Shown here in pieces: positions 1 through 9,067 of a stretch of 64,000 nt of DNA. The first letter of the stretch is position 1. Every line of letters starts with the position of its first letter. The position numbers were made by a program, and so were the translations under genes. The DNA comes from Mycolicibacterium lacusdiani (lineage in GTDB: Bacteria > Actinomycetota > Actinomycetes > Mycobacteriales > Mycobacteriaceae). The stretch is from the NCBI RefSeq assembly GCF_021916785.1, contig NZ_JAKCFC010000004.1, positions 474,973-538,972 of the forward strand, read 5' to 3'. The notes below the pieces were generated by a model. The model ran no database searches. It had not been told where the DNA came from and saw nothing but the letters and a program-made list of their open reading frames with translations.

Positions 1-603
1 GGGGCTGAGCGCGGGGATGTCGAGGGCGCGTTCCAGCACGGTGCGGGGGTGCCCCGGCAGGTACAGCAGCCCGTTGATCTCGGCCACCGACACCCGGTGC
101 GGCCCGTCGGAAACCTTGACGATCTCCTGGCCCGCCTCGACCGCGCCCTCCTCGATGACGCGGCAGTAGAAGCCTGGTCTGCCGTGCGAGACCAGCAGCG
201 CGGCCATGCGGGGCTCCCCGATCCGAATGCCCGCCCGGTAGCAGGTGACCCGGGGCTGGGTGACCTCCAGAACCGCGTCGCCGACGCGGTAGCGGTCGCC
301 TATGCATACCTCGTCGTCCGACAGGCCGTCCACGGTGAGGTTCTCGCCGAGCAGGCCCGGCGCGAGGTCCGGCCGGTCGAGCACCTCGGCCCAGTGACGA
401 TAGGACTGCACCTGGTACACCAGAACCGCTCGGTTCTCCCCGCCGTGTCCGCCGAGATCGCCCTGGCCGTCGCCATCGACGTTCAGGCGCCGCACCATCC
501 GTGGCCCGGACACCGGTTCCTTGCCTAGCCCCGAGAAGACCGTCCGGCCGTTCCAGTCGACGTCCCGCGGGAGGCCCACGTTCACCGATGTCAGCGTCGC
601 CAT
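1..603 (-). CDS. MOSC domain protein (YiiM-like), 3' end outside window
   Basis: This frame stays open from the ATG at 603 to the left edge, so the C-terminus is missing. The protein begins MATLTSVNVGLPRDV and contains the YiiM-type elements GDLGGHGGENRAVLVY (near residue 50), a GENLTVDGL segment, and the cysteine segment QPRVTCYRAGIRIG (near residue 120). MOSC proteins use that cysteine to handle molybdenum-cofactor sulfur or act as cofactor-dependent reductases. The visible C-terminal part (VSVAEINGLLYLPGHPRTVLERAL) also fits YiiM. A second in-frame ATG lies three codons upstream at 612. It ends 20 bases from the TetR gene on the same strand and may be co-transcribed. The exact substrate is unknown. 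Confidence 0.85.
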   Translation of the reverse strand, partial: MATLTSVNVGLPRDVDWNGRTVFSGLGKEPVSGPRMVRRLNVDGDGQGDLGGHGGENRAVLVYQVQSYRHWAEVLDRPDLAPGLLGENLTVDGLSDDEVCIGDRYRVGDAVLEVTQPRVTCYRAGIRIGEPRMAALLVSHGRPGFYCRVIEEGAVEAGQEIVKVSDGPHRVSVAEINGLLYLPGHPRTVLERALDIPALSP

Positions 604-622
604 GGTGACCATGATGATCTCG

Positions 623-1171
623 TCAGGGGTGTGTGCGGAAGCCCCGCAGGATCGTGTCGAGATGCCGTCGCCACAGCTGCTCGCCCTGATGCACCGGGTC
701 GGTGCGCTCGGACTGGATGACCCCACGCAGCGCCCACACGGCGACGGTGATGTCGTCCGGTGTGACGTCCGCGCGGATCGCACCAGCGGCCTGGGCGCGC
801 CTCAGCAGCTGGGTCGATCGGCCGCGCAACTCCTCCATGAGTGCGGTGGGCGCCAGTTCGCCCCAGATCGGTGCGGACAGACCGGCCTTCCCCGCGAGTT
901 CGACGCCGACCGTGCGCAGGAAGACGTCCAATCCCATGTCCGCCGGGGACTGCTCGGCCTCGGCGGCGACGTCGATCAGGCGTTGGAAGAAGCCGCCGAG
1001 GACCTCTCGCACCAGGGCGTCCTTGTTCGCGAAGCGGCGGTAGAGGGTCGCCGGTCCGACCTGAGCCGCCTTCGCTACGTCGTCGAGGGTCGCGGACGGC
1101 CCGCGTTCGGCGAACACCGCCTCGGCCGCTGCCAGGAGCCGTGCGCGGTTCGTGGCCGCATCGCGTCGCAC
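623..1171 (-). CDS. TetR/AcrR family transcriptional regulator
   Basis: The 182-residue protein has a typical N-terminal TetR helix-turn-helix (TLDDVAKAAQVGPATLYRRF, about residues 28-47, followed by the KDAL recognition segment). The C-terminal ligand-binding half is variable and does not reveal the inducer. It is divergent from the SDR gene at 1260. The 88-base gap contains a perfect 6-bp inverted repeat with a 5-base spacer (1227-1243), the likely operator, so the protein probably represses the SDR and itself. The MOSC gene follows on the same strand. Confidence 0.9.
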   Translation of the reverse strand: MRRDAATNRARLLAAAEAVFAERGPSATLDDVAKAAQVGPATLYRRFANKDALVREVLGGFFQRLIDVAAEAEQSPADMGLDVFLRTVGVELAGKAGLSAPIWGELAPTALMEELRGRSTQLLRRAQAAGAIRADVTPDDITVAVWALRGVIQSERTDPVHQGEQLWRRHLDTILRGFRTHP

Positions 1172-1226
1172 TCATCACTCCTGCCGTCGTGGGGGCGGGA
1201 ATGATTCCGAGCCGCAGGCGTTCAAG

Positions 1227-1243
1227 TGATAGTCAAGCTATCA
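1227..1243. promoter_or_regulatory. Likely TetR operator between divergent TetR and SDR genes
   Basis: The sequence TGATAGTCAAGCTATCA is a perfect inverted repeat (TGATAG, 5-base spacer, CTATCA). It sits 16 bases before the SDR start codon and just before its ribosome-binding site (GAGGAGGAAG). Binding there would block SDR expression. Assignment to the adjacent TetR is inferred from position. Confidence 0.6.
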
Positions 1244-1259
1244 GATCGAGGAGGAAGAC

Positions 1260-2120
1260 ATGGACAAGGTCTGGTTCGTCACGGGCTCGACCCGCGGCTT
1301 CGGCCGGAAATTGGTCGAGGCTGCCCTGGATGCCGGTGACGCGGTTGCGGCCACCGCACGGCGTCCCGATCGGTTGGTCGATCTGGTGGATGCGTACGGG
1401 GATCGGGTCCTGCCGCTGCCACTCGACGTGACCGACGCCGACGCGGCACGCACGGCGCTGGCCACGGCGCGCGATCACTTCGGCCGTGTCGACGTCGTGG
1501 TCAACAACGCCGGATACGCCAACGTCGCCCCGATCGAGACCGGGGACACCGGCGACTTCCGCGCGCAGTTCGAGACCAACTTCTGGGGCGTCTACAACGT
1601 GTCGAAGGCCGCGATCCCCGTCCTGCGCGAGCAAGAGGGCGGACTCATCATCCAGTTCTCGTCGATGGGCGGCCGCGTCGGCGGGTCGGCAGGCATCGCG
1701 TCGTACCAGGCCGCGAAGTTCGCGATCGACGGGTTCTCCCGGGTGCTGCAGACTGAGACGGCGCCGTTCGGGATCAAGGTGGTCGTGGTCGAACCGAGCG
1801 GGTTCGCGACCGACTGGGCAGGCTCGTCGATGACCATCGACGACATCCCCGACCGCTACGCCGACACCGTCGGTGCGATGAACGCCATCCGCACCAGCGA
1901 TGCCGTCACTGCGGGCGATCCCGCCCGTGCGGCGAACATCCTGGTCCGGCTGTCCCGGCGCGCTGACGTGCCGTACCACCTGCCGCTCGGCGTGATCGCC
2001 ATCGAGGGCGCGATCCGGCAGGACGAGGCCCTATTGGCGGAGGACAGCGAATGGGCCGCGGTCGCCAGGTCCGCCGACTTCGCCGAACCGTTCCCCGTCG
2101 ACCTCCCGCCCGTGGCCTGA
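1260..2120 (+). CDS. Short-chain dehydrogenase/reductase (classical SDR)
   Basis: A 286-residue NAD(P)-dependent oxidoreductase with the Rossmann motif TGSTRGFG (residues 8-15), NNAG (82-85), the catalytic serine in FSS (134-135) and YQAAK (Tyr149, Lys153). The ATG is preceded by the strong ribosome-binding site GAGGAGGAAG, which fixes the start. The long C-terminal extension after residue 190 resembles SDRs annotated as retinol or steroid dehydrogenase-like. The substrate cannot be told from sequence. Regulation by the divergent TetR through the 1227-1243 palindrome is likely. Confidence 0.9.
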   Translation: MDKVWFVTGSTRGFGRKLVEAALDAGDAVAATARRPDRLVDLVDAYGDRVLPLPLDVTDADAARTALATARDHFGRVDVVVNNAGYANVAPIETGDTGDFRAQFETNFWGVYNVSKAAIPVLREQEGGLIIQFSSMGGRVGGSAGIASYQAAKFAIDGFSRVLQTETAPFGIKVVVVEPSGFATDWAGSSMTIDDIPDRYADTVGAMNAIRTSDAVTAGDPARAANILVRLSRRADVPYHLPLGVIAIEGAIRQDEALLAEDSEWAAVARSADFAEPFPVDLPPVA

Positions 2121-2345
2121 CCCGGGCGCGAAGCTGGTGAGCGACTCGCGGCCGTGCAGCGGCGCACACTGACCGGCCATGCCGACGATGGCGATCAACC
2201 GATCCAGGGCGTCGGATCGTCGCGCGGCACCGGGAAGCCACATGGTGAAGGCGGCCAGCAATGCCATTGCCGACATCGCCACGAAAACAGCCATGACCCA
2301 AGGTTGTCGCCAAAGTAGACGCGTCACAACGCGAATGACGGTCAC
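2031..2345 (-). CDS. Possible small membrane protein, doubtful
   Basis: This 104-codon frame starts with GTG at 2345 and encodes one convincing hydrophobic helix (about residues 15-38, WVMAVFVAMSAMALLAAFTMW) followed by an arginine-rich segment. The last 90 bases lie antisense to the end of the SDR gene, where the protein becomes low-complexity and unconvincing. No family is recognised. It is the only candidate gene in the 325-base gap between the SDR and the MFS gene. It may be a real small membrane protein with a degraded C-terminus or a chance frame. Confidence 0.3.
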   Translation of the reverse strand: MTVIRVVTRLLWRQPWVMAVFVAMSAMALLAAFTMWLPGAARRSDALDRLIAIVGMAGQCAPLHGRESLTSFAPGSGHGREVDGERFGEVGGPGDRGPFAVLRQ

Positions 2346-2445
2346 GCGAGCACGAGATCCTGCCGAAAACCGTTTGCGCGCATTGGTACCGCCTCGCCTA
2401 CTCTGGTAGCCGATCTAACAATCGACGACCAGAGGAGCACCCACC

Positions 2446-3855
2446 ATGGCGCGCCGTGCTGCGCCCAGCCCGACCCTGATCATCGCCCTGTTGGTTGGGG
2501 CGGCATTCGTCATGATCCTCAACGAGACGATCATGAGTGTGGCGCTGCCCGCGCTGATCGTGGACCTCGAGGTGTCCGCGGCCACCGCGCAGTGGCTGAC
2601 CAGTGGCTTCCTGCTCACCATGGCCGTGGTGATCCCCATGACCGGTGCGCTGCTGCAACGCTTTCCGGCCCGGACCATCTACCTGATGTCGATGATCCTG
2701 TTCTGCAGCGGGACGCTGCTCGCGGCGCTCGCACCGGGCTTCACCGTCCTCCTGGTCGCGCGGATCGTGCAGGCGTGCGGCACCGCGGTGATGGTGCCCC
2801 TACTGATGACGACGATCATGACGCTGATTCCGGTGGAACGGCGCGGCCAGACGATGGGCACCATCTCGATCGTGATCGCCGTGGCGCCCGCGGTCGGCCC
2901 AACGCTGTCCGGGCTGATCCTCGGATCGCTGAGCTGGCGCTGGATGTTCTGGATCGTGCTCCCGATCGCCCTGGTTGCGCTCGCTGCCGGCCACAGGTGG
3001 CTGCGGGTCCCCAGCGAGGAACGTCGCCCGACCCCGATCGACTACGTCTCGGTGCCGCTGTCCGCAGTCGCGTTCGCGGGCCTCGTCTTCGGGCTGTCGC
3101 TGGCGGGCGAGTCCAGCGGTGGCGGTGGCGTCCCGGCCTGGGTGCCGGTCGTCGTGGGCGCGACGGCGATGGTGCTCTTCGGGATGAGGCAGGTCCGCCT
3201 GCAGCGGCGGGACGGCGCCTTCCTGGATCTCCGCCCCTTCACCTACCGCCGGTTCTCGGTGTCGCTCGCATTGGTCGTGCTCGGCTTCATGGCGCTGTTC
3301 GGCGCGATCATCATGCTCCCGCTGTACGTACAGGACGTCCTCGGACGCAGCGCCCTGGTGGCCGGTCTCGTCGGCTTCCCCGGCGGCCTGCTGATGGGCT
3401 TGGCCGGGCCGTTCGTCGGACGCATCTACGACCGGCTCGGTGCCCGCGTGCTCGTCATCCCGGGCTCGGTCCTGCTGTGCGCCTCACTGTGGGGGTTCGC
3501 GACGCTGTCGGCCGCGTCGCCGATCTGGGCGGTCGTCGTGCTGCAGATGGTGATGATGCTGGGGCTGTCAATGATGTTCACGCCACTGATGACCGACGCG
3601 CTCGGCGTGCTGCCCGACTGGCTCTACTCCCACGGCAGCGCGATCTTGACGACCCTGCAGCAGGTGGCAGGCGCGGCAGGCACCGCACTGTTCATCACGG
3701 TCATGACCAGGGCCTCTGCGTCCGGCGGCGCTCCGGACCTACCCGGGGTGCGCGCCGCGTTCACCGTGGCGGCCGTCATCGCGGTCGTCGCCGTTGCGGC
3801 AGCGTTCTTCACCGGCCGCCGCCCGGCGCCTGCCGAGCCGGTGCTGGTGCACTAG
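2446..3855 (+). CDS. MFS drug:proton antiporter, DHA2 (EmrB/LmrB-like) family
   Basis: A 469-residue inner-membrane transporter with about 14 predicted helices. The first helix carries the DHA2 signature around LNETIMSVALPALIVDL (residues 25-41), and helix 2 has the QWLTSGFLLTMAVVIP segment typical of EmrB/LmrB exporters. The loop 2-3 arginine signature and motif C-like VAPAVGPTLSGLI (about residues 146-158) are present. The start ATG follows the ribosome-binding site GAGGAGCACCC. It probably exports toxic organic compounds. No regulator is directly adjacent, and it converges with malQ across a duplicated hairpin (3849-3894). Confidence 0.9.
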   Translation: MARRAAPSPTLIIALLVGAAFVMILNETIMSVALPALIVDLEVSAATAQWLTSGFLLTMAVVIPMTGALLQRFPARTIYLMSMILFCSGTLLAALAPGFTVLLVARIVQACGTAVMVPLLMTTIMTLIPVERRGQTMGTISIVIAVAPAVGPTLSGLILGSLSWRWMFWIVLPIALVALAAGHRWLRVPSEERRPTPIDYVSVPLSAVAFAGLVFGLSLAGESSGGGGVPAWVPVVVGATAMVLFGMRQVRLQRRDGAFLDLRPFTYRRFSVSLALVVLGFMALFGAIIMLPLYVQDVLGRSALVAGLVGFPGGLLMGLAGPFVGRIYDRLGARVLVIPGSVLLCASLWGFATLSAASPIWAVVVLQMVMMLGLSMMFTPLMTDALGVLPDWLYSHGSAILTTLQQVAGAAGTALFITVMTRASASGGAPDLPGVRAAFTVAAVIAVVAVAAAFFTGRRPAPAEPVLVH

Positions 3856-3894
3856 CGGCGGAACGCCGCTCACGCACTAGCGGCGGAACGCCGC
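3849..3894. repeat. 21-bp direct repeat, each copy with a hairpin, across convergent stop codons
   Basis: Two identical 21-base copies lie at 3849-3869 and 3874-3894, 25 bases apart start to start, separated by TCAC. Each contains GCACTAG followed by the inverted repeat GCGGCG-GAA-CGCCGC. The TAG of copy 1 is the stop codon of the MFS gene. Copy 2, read on the minus strand, encodes the last residues (AAFRR) and stop of MalQ. The paired hairpins are a plausible bidirectional terminator, and the arrangement looks like a tandem duplication. Confidence 0.7.
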
Positions 3895-5856
3895 GACGAC
3901 CTCGGCGACCCGCGGGTCGGCCCGCAATTCCTCCAGGGTCTCGGCGAGCGGGAGCCGCCAGTTCGGGTACTCGTCGACCGTTCCCGGCAGGTTGGGTTGC
4001 CTGCGCTCGCCGATCACGTCGTAGGGCGAGACGAGCTTGAGCTGGCTCGGCGTCGACGCCAGGAAGCGGTGCATCGCGACGACGATCTGCGACTCGTCGG
4101 GCTCGGTGGCGGCGTCGAGCAGGCCCTCGGAACGCAACATCTCCAGCCACTCGGCGCGCTCCTTGTCGGCGTTGGCCTGCTCGGCAGGCACATCGTCGAG
4201 CAGACCGAGGTCCGCGCGCGCCCGCACGTGCTCGCCGCTCATGAACCCCGCCGCGGTGGGCAGGTCGTGCGTGGAGAGGCTGGCCGCCGCCCGCGACGGC
4301 CACCGGGCAGGCGGGAGCAGCGGCTCGTCGGGTGCGGACTGATCGCGGGTGAACCACGACACCGCGCATCCCAGCATCGCGTTGTCGGCGAGCGCCTCGG
4401 TCACCTCCGGTTCCACGGTCCCCAGGTCCTCGCCCACCACGGTCGCGCCGGCACGGTGCGCCTCGAGCGCGAGCACCGCCAGCATCACGTCGGCGTCGTA
4501 ATGCACGTAGGTCCCGCGATCGGGACCGTCGCCCGGCGGAATCCACCACAGTCGCCACAGACCGGCGACGTGGTCGATCCGCAGCCCGTCGGCATGCGCC
4601 AGCACGGCCTGCAACATGTCCCGCAGCGCGGCGTAGCCGGTGGCGGCCAGGCGGTCCGGCCGCCACGGCGGCAGCCCCCAGTCCTGCCCGCGGGGGGTGA
4701 AGTTGTCCGGCGGGGCGCCGATGCTGACGCCTCCGGCCAGTACGTCGGCCAGCGCCCACGCGTCGGCGCCGTCAGCGTCGACCCCCACGGCCAGGTCGTG
4801 CAGCACGCCGAGTGCCATACCGGATTCGCGCGCTGCGGTCCGCACCCCGGTCAACTGCTCGGCGCACCGGTGCTGCACCCAGGCGTGGAACGCGACCCGC
4901 GGTGCCAACTCGTCGCGAGCCGCGGCGACGGCGGGGCTCGCGACGTCGCGCAGTGCCTCCGGCCACCGGCTCCACCTGCCCCCGTGGCGTTCGGCCAGCG
5001 CGCAGTACGTCGCCCAGTCGCGCAGCCCCTCGGGCGCGCCGGTCAAGGCGTCGGGTCGACCTTCCGAGCGCCAAAGCAGTTCCAGTGCATCGCGTTTCGC
5101 CGCCCAGACGAGGTCGTGGTCGATGCGCTCGGTCGTCGCCGAGACGCGCAGCGCGTCCACCTCCGCGCGGGTGGCGGAGTCGGCGCGGCCATACGCGTCG
5201 ACGTCCTCGATGCGCAGCGCGAGCGGGTTGGCGAACCGGCGGCTCGACGGGGTATACGGCGACGGCTGCACCGGATGCGTCGGTCCGGGGGCGTGCAACG
5301 GGTTGAGCAGCACCGCGCCGGCACCGTGATCGGCGGCGGTCCACTCGACGAACTCCCGCAGATCGCCGAGGTCGCCGATGCCCCACGAGCGGGCCGACCG
5401 CAGCGCGTACAGCTGCAGCATCCATCCCCACGTCGGCGGAGCGGATGGAACCCGAGGCGGTGCGGCGACGAGCGTCGACTCCTGGCCCGCCCGGGTGTGC
5501 AGGCGGTACCACCCGGGCGCGAGGTCGGCGGGCAGCCCGTCGCGCACGTCGATCCGGGTGCCGTCCTCGCTCGTCAACGACGCTGCGCCGGGCAGGGATT
5601 GGGGCTTGCCGTCGACGCGGACGGCCACCGTGGGGGGCAGCGTGCCCGCCCGATCGAGTTCCTCGAGCCGGGTCAGTTCGCGGCGCCGGTCGGCCTCGGT
5701 GCCTGCCTCGACGTCGAGCAGGCCGAGCACCTTGATCACGACGTCGGCATCGACGTCGACCGGTTCCCGTCGTTCGTTGCGGTACGAGGTCGCGACGCCG
5801 TGGGCTTCGGCCAGCCGCCTCAGATCCTCGGGCGCAGGCTGCGGGGTGGCCGTCAT
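3877..5856 (-). CDS. malQ: 4-alpha-glucanotransferase (amylomaltase, GH77)
   Basis: The 659-residue protein transfers maltodextrin segments between alpha-1,4-glucans in the cytoplasm, in glycogen and maltodextrin turnover. GH77 landmarks are visible: WGIGDLGDL in the N-terminal part of the barrel, the nucleophile region ADGLRIDHVAGLWRLWW, the acid/base region VVGEDLGTVEPEV and the third carboxylate in LSTHDLPT. The N-terminal beta-sandwich extension is typical of bacterial MalQ of this length. ATG 5856 (MTATPQPAP) was chosen because the frame upstream of it reads through intergenic sequence. It stands alone here, without other maltodextrin genes. Confidence 0.93.
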   Translation of the reverse strand: MTATPQPAPEDLRRLAEAHGVATSYRNERREPVDVDADVVIKVLGLLDVEAGTEADRRRELTRLEELDRAGTLPPTVAVRVDGKPQSLPGAASLTSEDGTRIDVRDGLPADLAPGWYRLHTRAGQESTLVAAPPRVPSAPPTWGWMLQLYALRSARSWGIGDLGDLREFVEWTAADHGAGAVLLNPLHAPGPTHPVQPSPYTPSSRRFANPLALRIEDVDAYGRADSATRAEVDALRVSATTERIDHDLVWAAKRDALELLWRSEGRPDALTGAPEGLRDWATYCALAERHGGRWSRWPEALRDVASPAVAAARDELAPRVAFHAWVQHRCAEQLTGVRTAARESGMALGVLHDLAVGVDADGADAWALADVLAGGVSIGAPPDNFTPRGQDWGLPPWRPDRLAATGYAALRDMLQAVLAHADGLRIDHVAGLWRLWWIPPGDGPDRGTYVHYDADVMLAVLALEAHRAGATVVGEDLGTVEPEVTEALADNAMLGCAVSWFTRDQSAPDEPLLPPARWPSRAAASLSTHDLPTAAGFMSGEHVRARADLGLLDDVPAEQANADKERAEWLEMLRSEGLLDAATEPDESQIVVAMHRFLASTPSQLKLVSPYDVIGERRQPNLPGTVDEYPNWRLPLAETLEELRADPRVAEVVAAFRR

Positions 5857-5988
5857 CGAGATCCCGCCGATGGCGCACTGATCATGGAGCCGACGAGGGG
5901 GCCGGGGACACACCGGGGCGAGGACACCACGCCTCTATACCCGGACCAAGATCGATTACACCGCGCCTCGCCGGTATACGGTCCAGGG

Positions 5989-6834
5989 ATGACGCGAGTG
6001 GTGGTGATTACGGGCGGTGCGGGCGGCATGGGACTGGCCACGGCGAAGATCATGGGCCGTGACCATCAAGTGGTCCTGTGCGACAACAGGGGCGATCGGC
6101 TGGAGGCCGCGGCGGCCGAGCTGACGGGACTCGGCATGCCGCCCACGGTGGTACACGCCGACGTCACGGATCGTGCCGCGGTGGATGGGTTGTTCGCGAC
6201 GGCGGCCGGCCAGGGCACGGTGTCGGCGGTCGTCCACGCGGCGGGTGTCAGCCCAAGCATGGGCGACGCGGAGTACGTGATGACCACCAATGCGCTGGGG
6301 ACCCTGCACGTCGGCGAGGCGTTCCTCGAGGCCGCCGGCGAGGGCGCGGCGATCGTGAACGTGGCGTCGATGGCGGCTTATCTGCTACCCGAAAGCCTCA
6401 TTCCCACAGCGCACTTCCCGCTCGCCCTGGACGACCGGGAACGTTTCATGGCGGAGATGGGGACGGCGCTGAGCATCGCTCCGGAAGAGGCGCGATCCGG
6501 CATGGCGTACGCGGTGAGCAAGGCCTTCGTCAAGTGGTACAGCTCCTCTCAGGCCGAGCGGTTCAACGGCCGCGGCCTGCGCATCGTGTCGGTCTCGCCG
6601 GGGTCGGTCGACACGGAGATGGGACGGCTGGAGGAGCAGGCCGGTGCGGGCGCGATGGTCGCCGATGCCGCGGTCCCGCGATGGGGGAAGGCGGAGGAGA
6701 TGGCCGAGCTGTTCGCCTACGCCGTCAGCGACAAGGCCGGATACCTCACGGGGACCGACATCTTGAACGACGGCGGCGTCGTCGCCTCCGTGCGGGAGCG
6801 CGAACGGGTTAGGGTCGCCGCTCAGTTTTCCTGA
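5989..6834 (+). CDS. SDR family oxidoreductase
   Basis: A 281-residue SDR with VITGGAGGMG (residues 6-15) and the catalytic YAVSK (Tyr174, Lys178). It has HAAG (83-86) in place of NNAG and an insertion around residues 135-168 before the catalytic tyrosine. This layout resembles SDRs annotated as 3-alpha-hydroxysteroid or coniferyl-alcohol dehydrogenase-like. The start ATG at 5989 is the first codon before the Rossmann motif. It ends 56 bases before the aldolase operon on the same strand, so it may be its first gene and could oxidise a sugar or polyol there, but this is only positional evidence. Confidence 0.88.
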   Translation: MTRVVVITGGAGGMGLATAKIMGRDHQVVLCDNRGDRLEAAAAELTGLGMPPTVVHADVTDRAAVDGLFATAAGQGTVSAVVHAAGVSPSMGDAEYVMTTNALGTLHVGEAFLEAAGEGAAIVNVASMAAYLLPESLIPTAHFPLALDDRERFMAEMGTALSIAPEEARSGMAYAVSKAFVKWYSSSQAERFNGRGLRIVSVSPGSVDTEMGRLEEQAGAGAMVADAAVPRWGKAEEMAELFAYAVSDKAGYLTGTDILNDGGVVASVRERERVRVAAQFS

Positions 6835-6890
6835 TCGCTTCGGCGGTTTCCATTGCGCGTTGTGAGCGGTCTTCCCATGATCGACTCATC

Positions 6891-7751
6891 ATGACAACCG
6901 CCACCACCGCCGATCTGGTCGCCGCCTCGACAGCGGCCGGCACCGCCGTGCTGGCGTTCAACGTGATCACCCTCGAGCACGCCGAGGCCATCGCCCGCGG
7001 CGCCGAGGCAGCATCCTCCGGCGTCATCCTGCAGGTCAGCGAGAACACCGTCCGGTTCCACGGCGGCAACGCCGCGCCGGTGCTGGCAGCATGCGCGGAG
7101 GTCGCCACGGCGGCGTCCGTCCCGGTCGCCCTGCATCTCGACCACTTCACCGAGCCGGCGCTGATCGATGCGGCGATCGACATGGCGCAGCGATTCGCCG
7201 TCAGCTCCATCATGATCGACGCCGCGCACCTCGACTTTGGCGACAACGTCGAGCAGACAGCGCGGTACGCCGACGCCGCACGGCGGCGGGGACTGTGGGT
7301 GGAGGCCGAACTGGGCGAGGTCGGCGGCAAGGACGGCGCCCATGCGCCCGGCGTGCGCACCGACCCGTCGGAGGCAGCGGACTTCGCGCGCCGTACCACC
7401 GTCGACGCGCTCGCGGTCGCCGTGGGAAGCAGTCATGCGATGACGACCCGCGACGCCGCGATCGACCTGGACTTGACCGCGAGACTGGCTGCGGCCGTGC
7501 CCATTCCGCTGGTCCTGCACGGCGGATCGGGAGTATCCGACGAGCGACTTCGCGCCGCGGCGCAGGCCGGTCTGCGCAAGCTCAACGTCGGCACCGCACT
7601 CAACGTCGCCTTCACCGGCGCCGTCCGAGACCAGCTCGGCATGCGCCCCGACGCCGTGGATCCGAGGCCCTACCTCGCGGCCGGCCGGGACGCCATCGCG
7701 ACGACGGTCACCCGGCTCTGCCACGTGCTCGGTGAGGAGGCTCTGCCGTGA
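6891..7751 (+). CDS. Class II aldolase, tagatose/fructose-bisphosphate type (KbaY/GatY-like)
   Basis: The 286-residue protein belongs to the zinc-dependent class II aldolases that split tagatose- or fructose-1,6-bisphosphate into two triose phosphates. HLDH at residues 82-85 carries the catalytic Asp84 and a zinc His85. The other likely zinc ligands are His182 (GSSHAM) and His210 (LHGGSG). The N-terminal [13 protein letters not shown] is family-typical. The following gene encodes a GatZ/KbaZ-like partner and overlaps by 4 bases (GTGA), which favours tagatose-bisphosphate aldolase over the housekeeping fructose enzyme. Chain-length preference cannot be settled by eye. Confidence 0.85.
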   Translation: MTTATTADLVAASTAAGTAVLAFNVITLEHAEAIARGAEAASSGVILQVSENTVRFHGGNAAPVLAACAEVATAASVPVALHLDHFTEPALIDAAIDMAQRFAVSSIMIDAAHLDFGDNVEQTARYADAARRRGLWVEAELGEVGGKDGAHAPGVRTDPSEAADFARRTTVDALAVAVGSSHAMTTRDAAIDLDLTARLAAAVPIPLVLHGGSGVSDERLRAAAQAGLRKLNVGTALNVAFTGAVRDQLGMRPDAVDPRPYLAAGRDAIATTVTRLCHVLGEEALP

Positions 7752-9067
7752 CCGGCACCACGGTGGCAGGACACCTGGCCGACACCATTGGACGGCACAA
7801 GGCCGGTGATCCGGTCGGCGTCTACTCCGTCTGCTCGGCGCATCCCGTCGTCATCGAGGCCGCCATCGCCCAGGCGGCCGACGACCAGACCTACGTGCTC
7901 GTCGAGGCCACGTCCAACCAGGTGGACCAGTTCGGTGGCTACACCGGGATGCGTCCTGCCGACTTCCGCGACATGGTGTTCCGCATCGCCGACGAACGCG
8001 AATTCCCCCGTGAACGCGTCGTCCTCGGCGGGGACCACCTCGGTCCGAACCGGTGGCAGCGCATGCCGTCCGACGAGGCGATGGCCAACGCCGACGAGCT
8101 GATCAGAAGCTACGTCGCCGCCGGCTACACCAAGATCCACCTCGACTGCAGCATGTCGTGCGCCGACGACCCCGCCGTCCTCGACGACGCCGTCGTCGCC
8201 GAACGCAGTGCGCGCCTGCTGCGGATTGCCGAGGACACCGGCAACCGCAATGGCGGCACGGCGACGCTGTCCTACGTCATCGGCACCGAGGTGCCCGTGC
8301 CCGGCGGCGCCCACGAGACGCTCGATCACGTCATCCCGACGACACCCGAACGCGCCCGCCGGACTCTCGCAGCCCACCGCGAGGCCTTCGCCCGCGTCGG
8401 GCTGGACGACGTGTGGCCACGGGTCGCCGCACTCGTCGTGCAGCCAGGCGTGGAGTTCGACCACCTCAAGGTCGTGGACTACGAACGCTCGGCGACCGCC
8501 GACCTGCGCCGCGTGCTCGACGCCGAGCCGAACCTCGTGTTCGAGGCCCACTCGACGGACTACCAACGGACGCAACAGCTCCGAGAACTGGTCGAGGACC
8601 ACTGGGCCATCCTGAAGGTCGGGCCGGGTCTGACGTTCGCGTTGCGCGAGGCGCTGTTCGCACTCGCGATGATCGAGGACGAGATCGTTCCGTCGTCGGA
8701 CCGGTCGGATCTCGTCGACGTGGTCGAACGCCGCATGCTCGAGGATCCCGGCTACTGGGAGTCGTACTACCACGGGACCGAGCAGGAGCAGCGGATCGCG
8801 CGCCGCTTCAGCTACAGCGACCGGCTGCGCTACTACTGGCCAGACGAGCGCATCGAGACCGCGAGGCGCACGCTGATGTCGAACCTCGCCGCGGGCATCC
8901 CGCTCCCGCTGATCAGCCAGTTCCTGCCCGACCAGTATCGACGGATCCGAGACGGCAGCCTGCCGCCGGATCCGCACCACCTCGTGATCGACCGCGTCCG
9001 CGACGCGCTGCGCCCCTACGCGCAGGCGTGCCACCCCACCGATAGCAATGGAGCCACTCTTGCCTGA
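7748..9067 (+). CDS. Tagatose-bisphosphate aldolase non-catalytic subunit (GatZ/KbaZ family)
   Basis: A 439-residue protein of the GatZ/KbaZ family, which stabilises or assists KbaY/GatY. Family-typical stretches include [16 protein letters not shown] near residue 25, [31 protein letters not shown] and [14 protein letters not shown]. The GTG start overlaps the aldolase stop, indicating translational coupling and probably a 1:1 complex. Presence of this subunit is the main reason to read the operon as a tagatose-bisphosphate route. The last 20 bases overlap the next gene. Confidence 0.88.
   Translation: MTGTTVAGHLADTIGRHKAGDPVGVYSVCSAHPVVIEAAIAQAADDQTYVLVEATSNQVDQFGGYTGMRPADFRDMVFRIADEREFPRERVVLGGDHLGPNRWQRMPSDEAMANADELIRSYVAAGYTKIHLDCSMSCADDPAVLDDAVVAERSARLLRIAEDTGNRNGGTATLSYVIGTEVPVPGGAHETLDHVIPTTPERARRTLAAHREAFARVGLDDVWPRVAALVVQPGVEFDHLKVVDYERSATADLRRVLDAEPNLVFEAHSTDYQRTQQLRELVEDHWAILKVGPGLTFALREALFALAMIEDEIVPSSDRSDLVDVVERRMLEDPGYWESYYHGTEQEQRIARRFSYSDRLRYYWPDERIETARRTLMSNLAAGIPLPLISQFLPDQYRRIRDGSLPPDPHHLVIDRVRDALRPYAQACHPTDSNGATLA

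Noticed and set aside
3997..6834. A very long open frame on the plus strand opposite malQ that runs into the SDR at 5989.
   Set aside because: The part opposite malQ is arginine- and glycine-rich antisense sequence with no family motif, while malQ has clear GH77 motifs. Only the last 281 codons from ATG 5989 are real.
6860..6869. TTGTGAGCGG before the aldolase operon, which resembles half of the E. coli lac operator.
   Set aside because: There is no symmetric second half, no LacI-type gene nearby, and a 10-base match is expected by chance in 64 kb of high-GC sequence.
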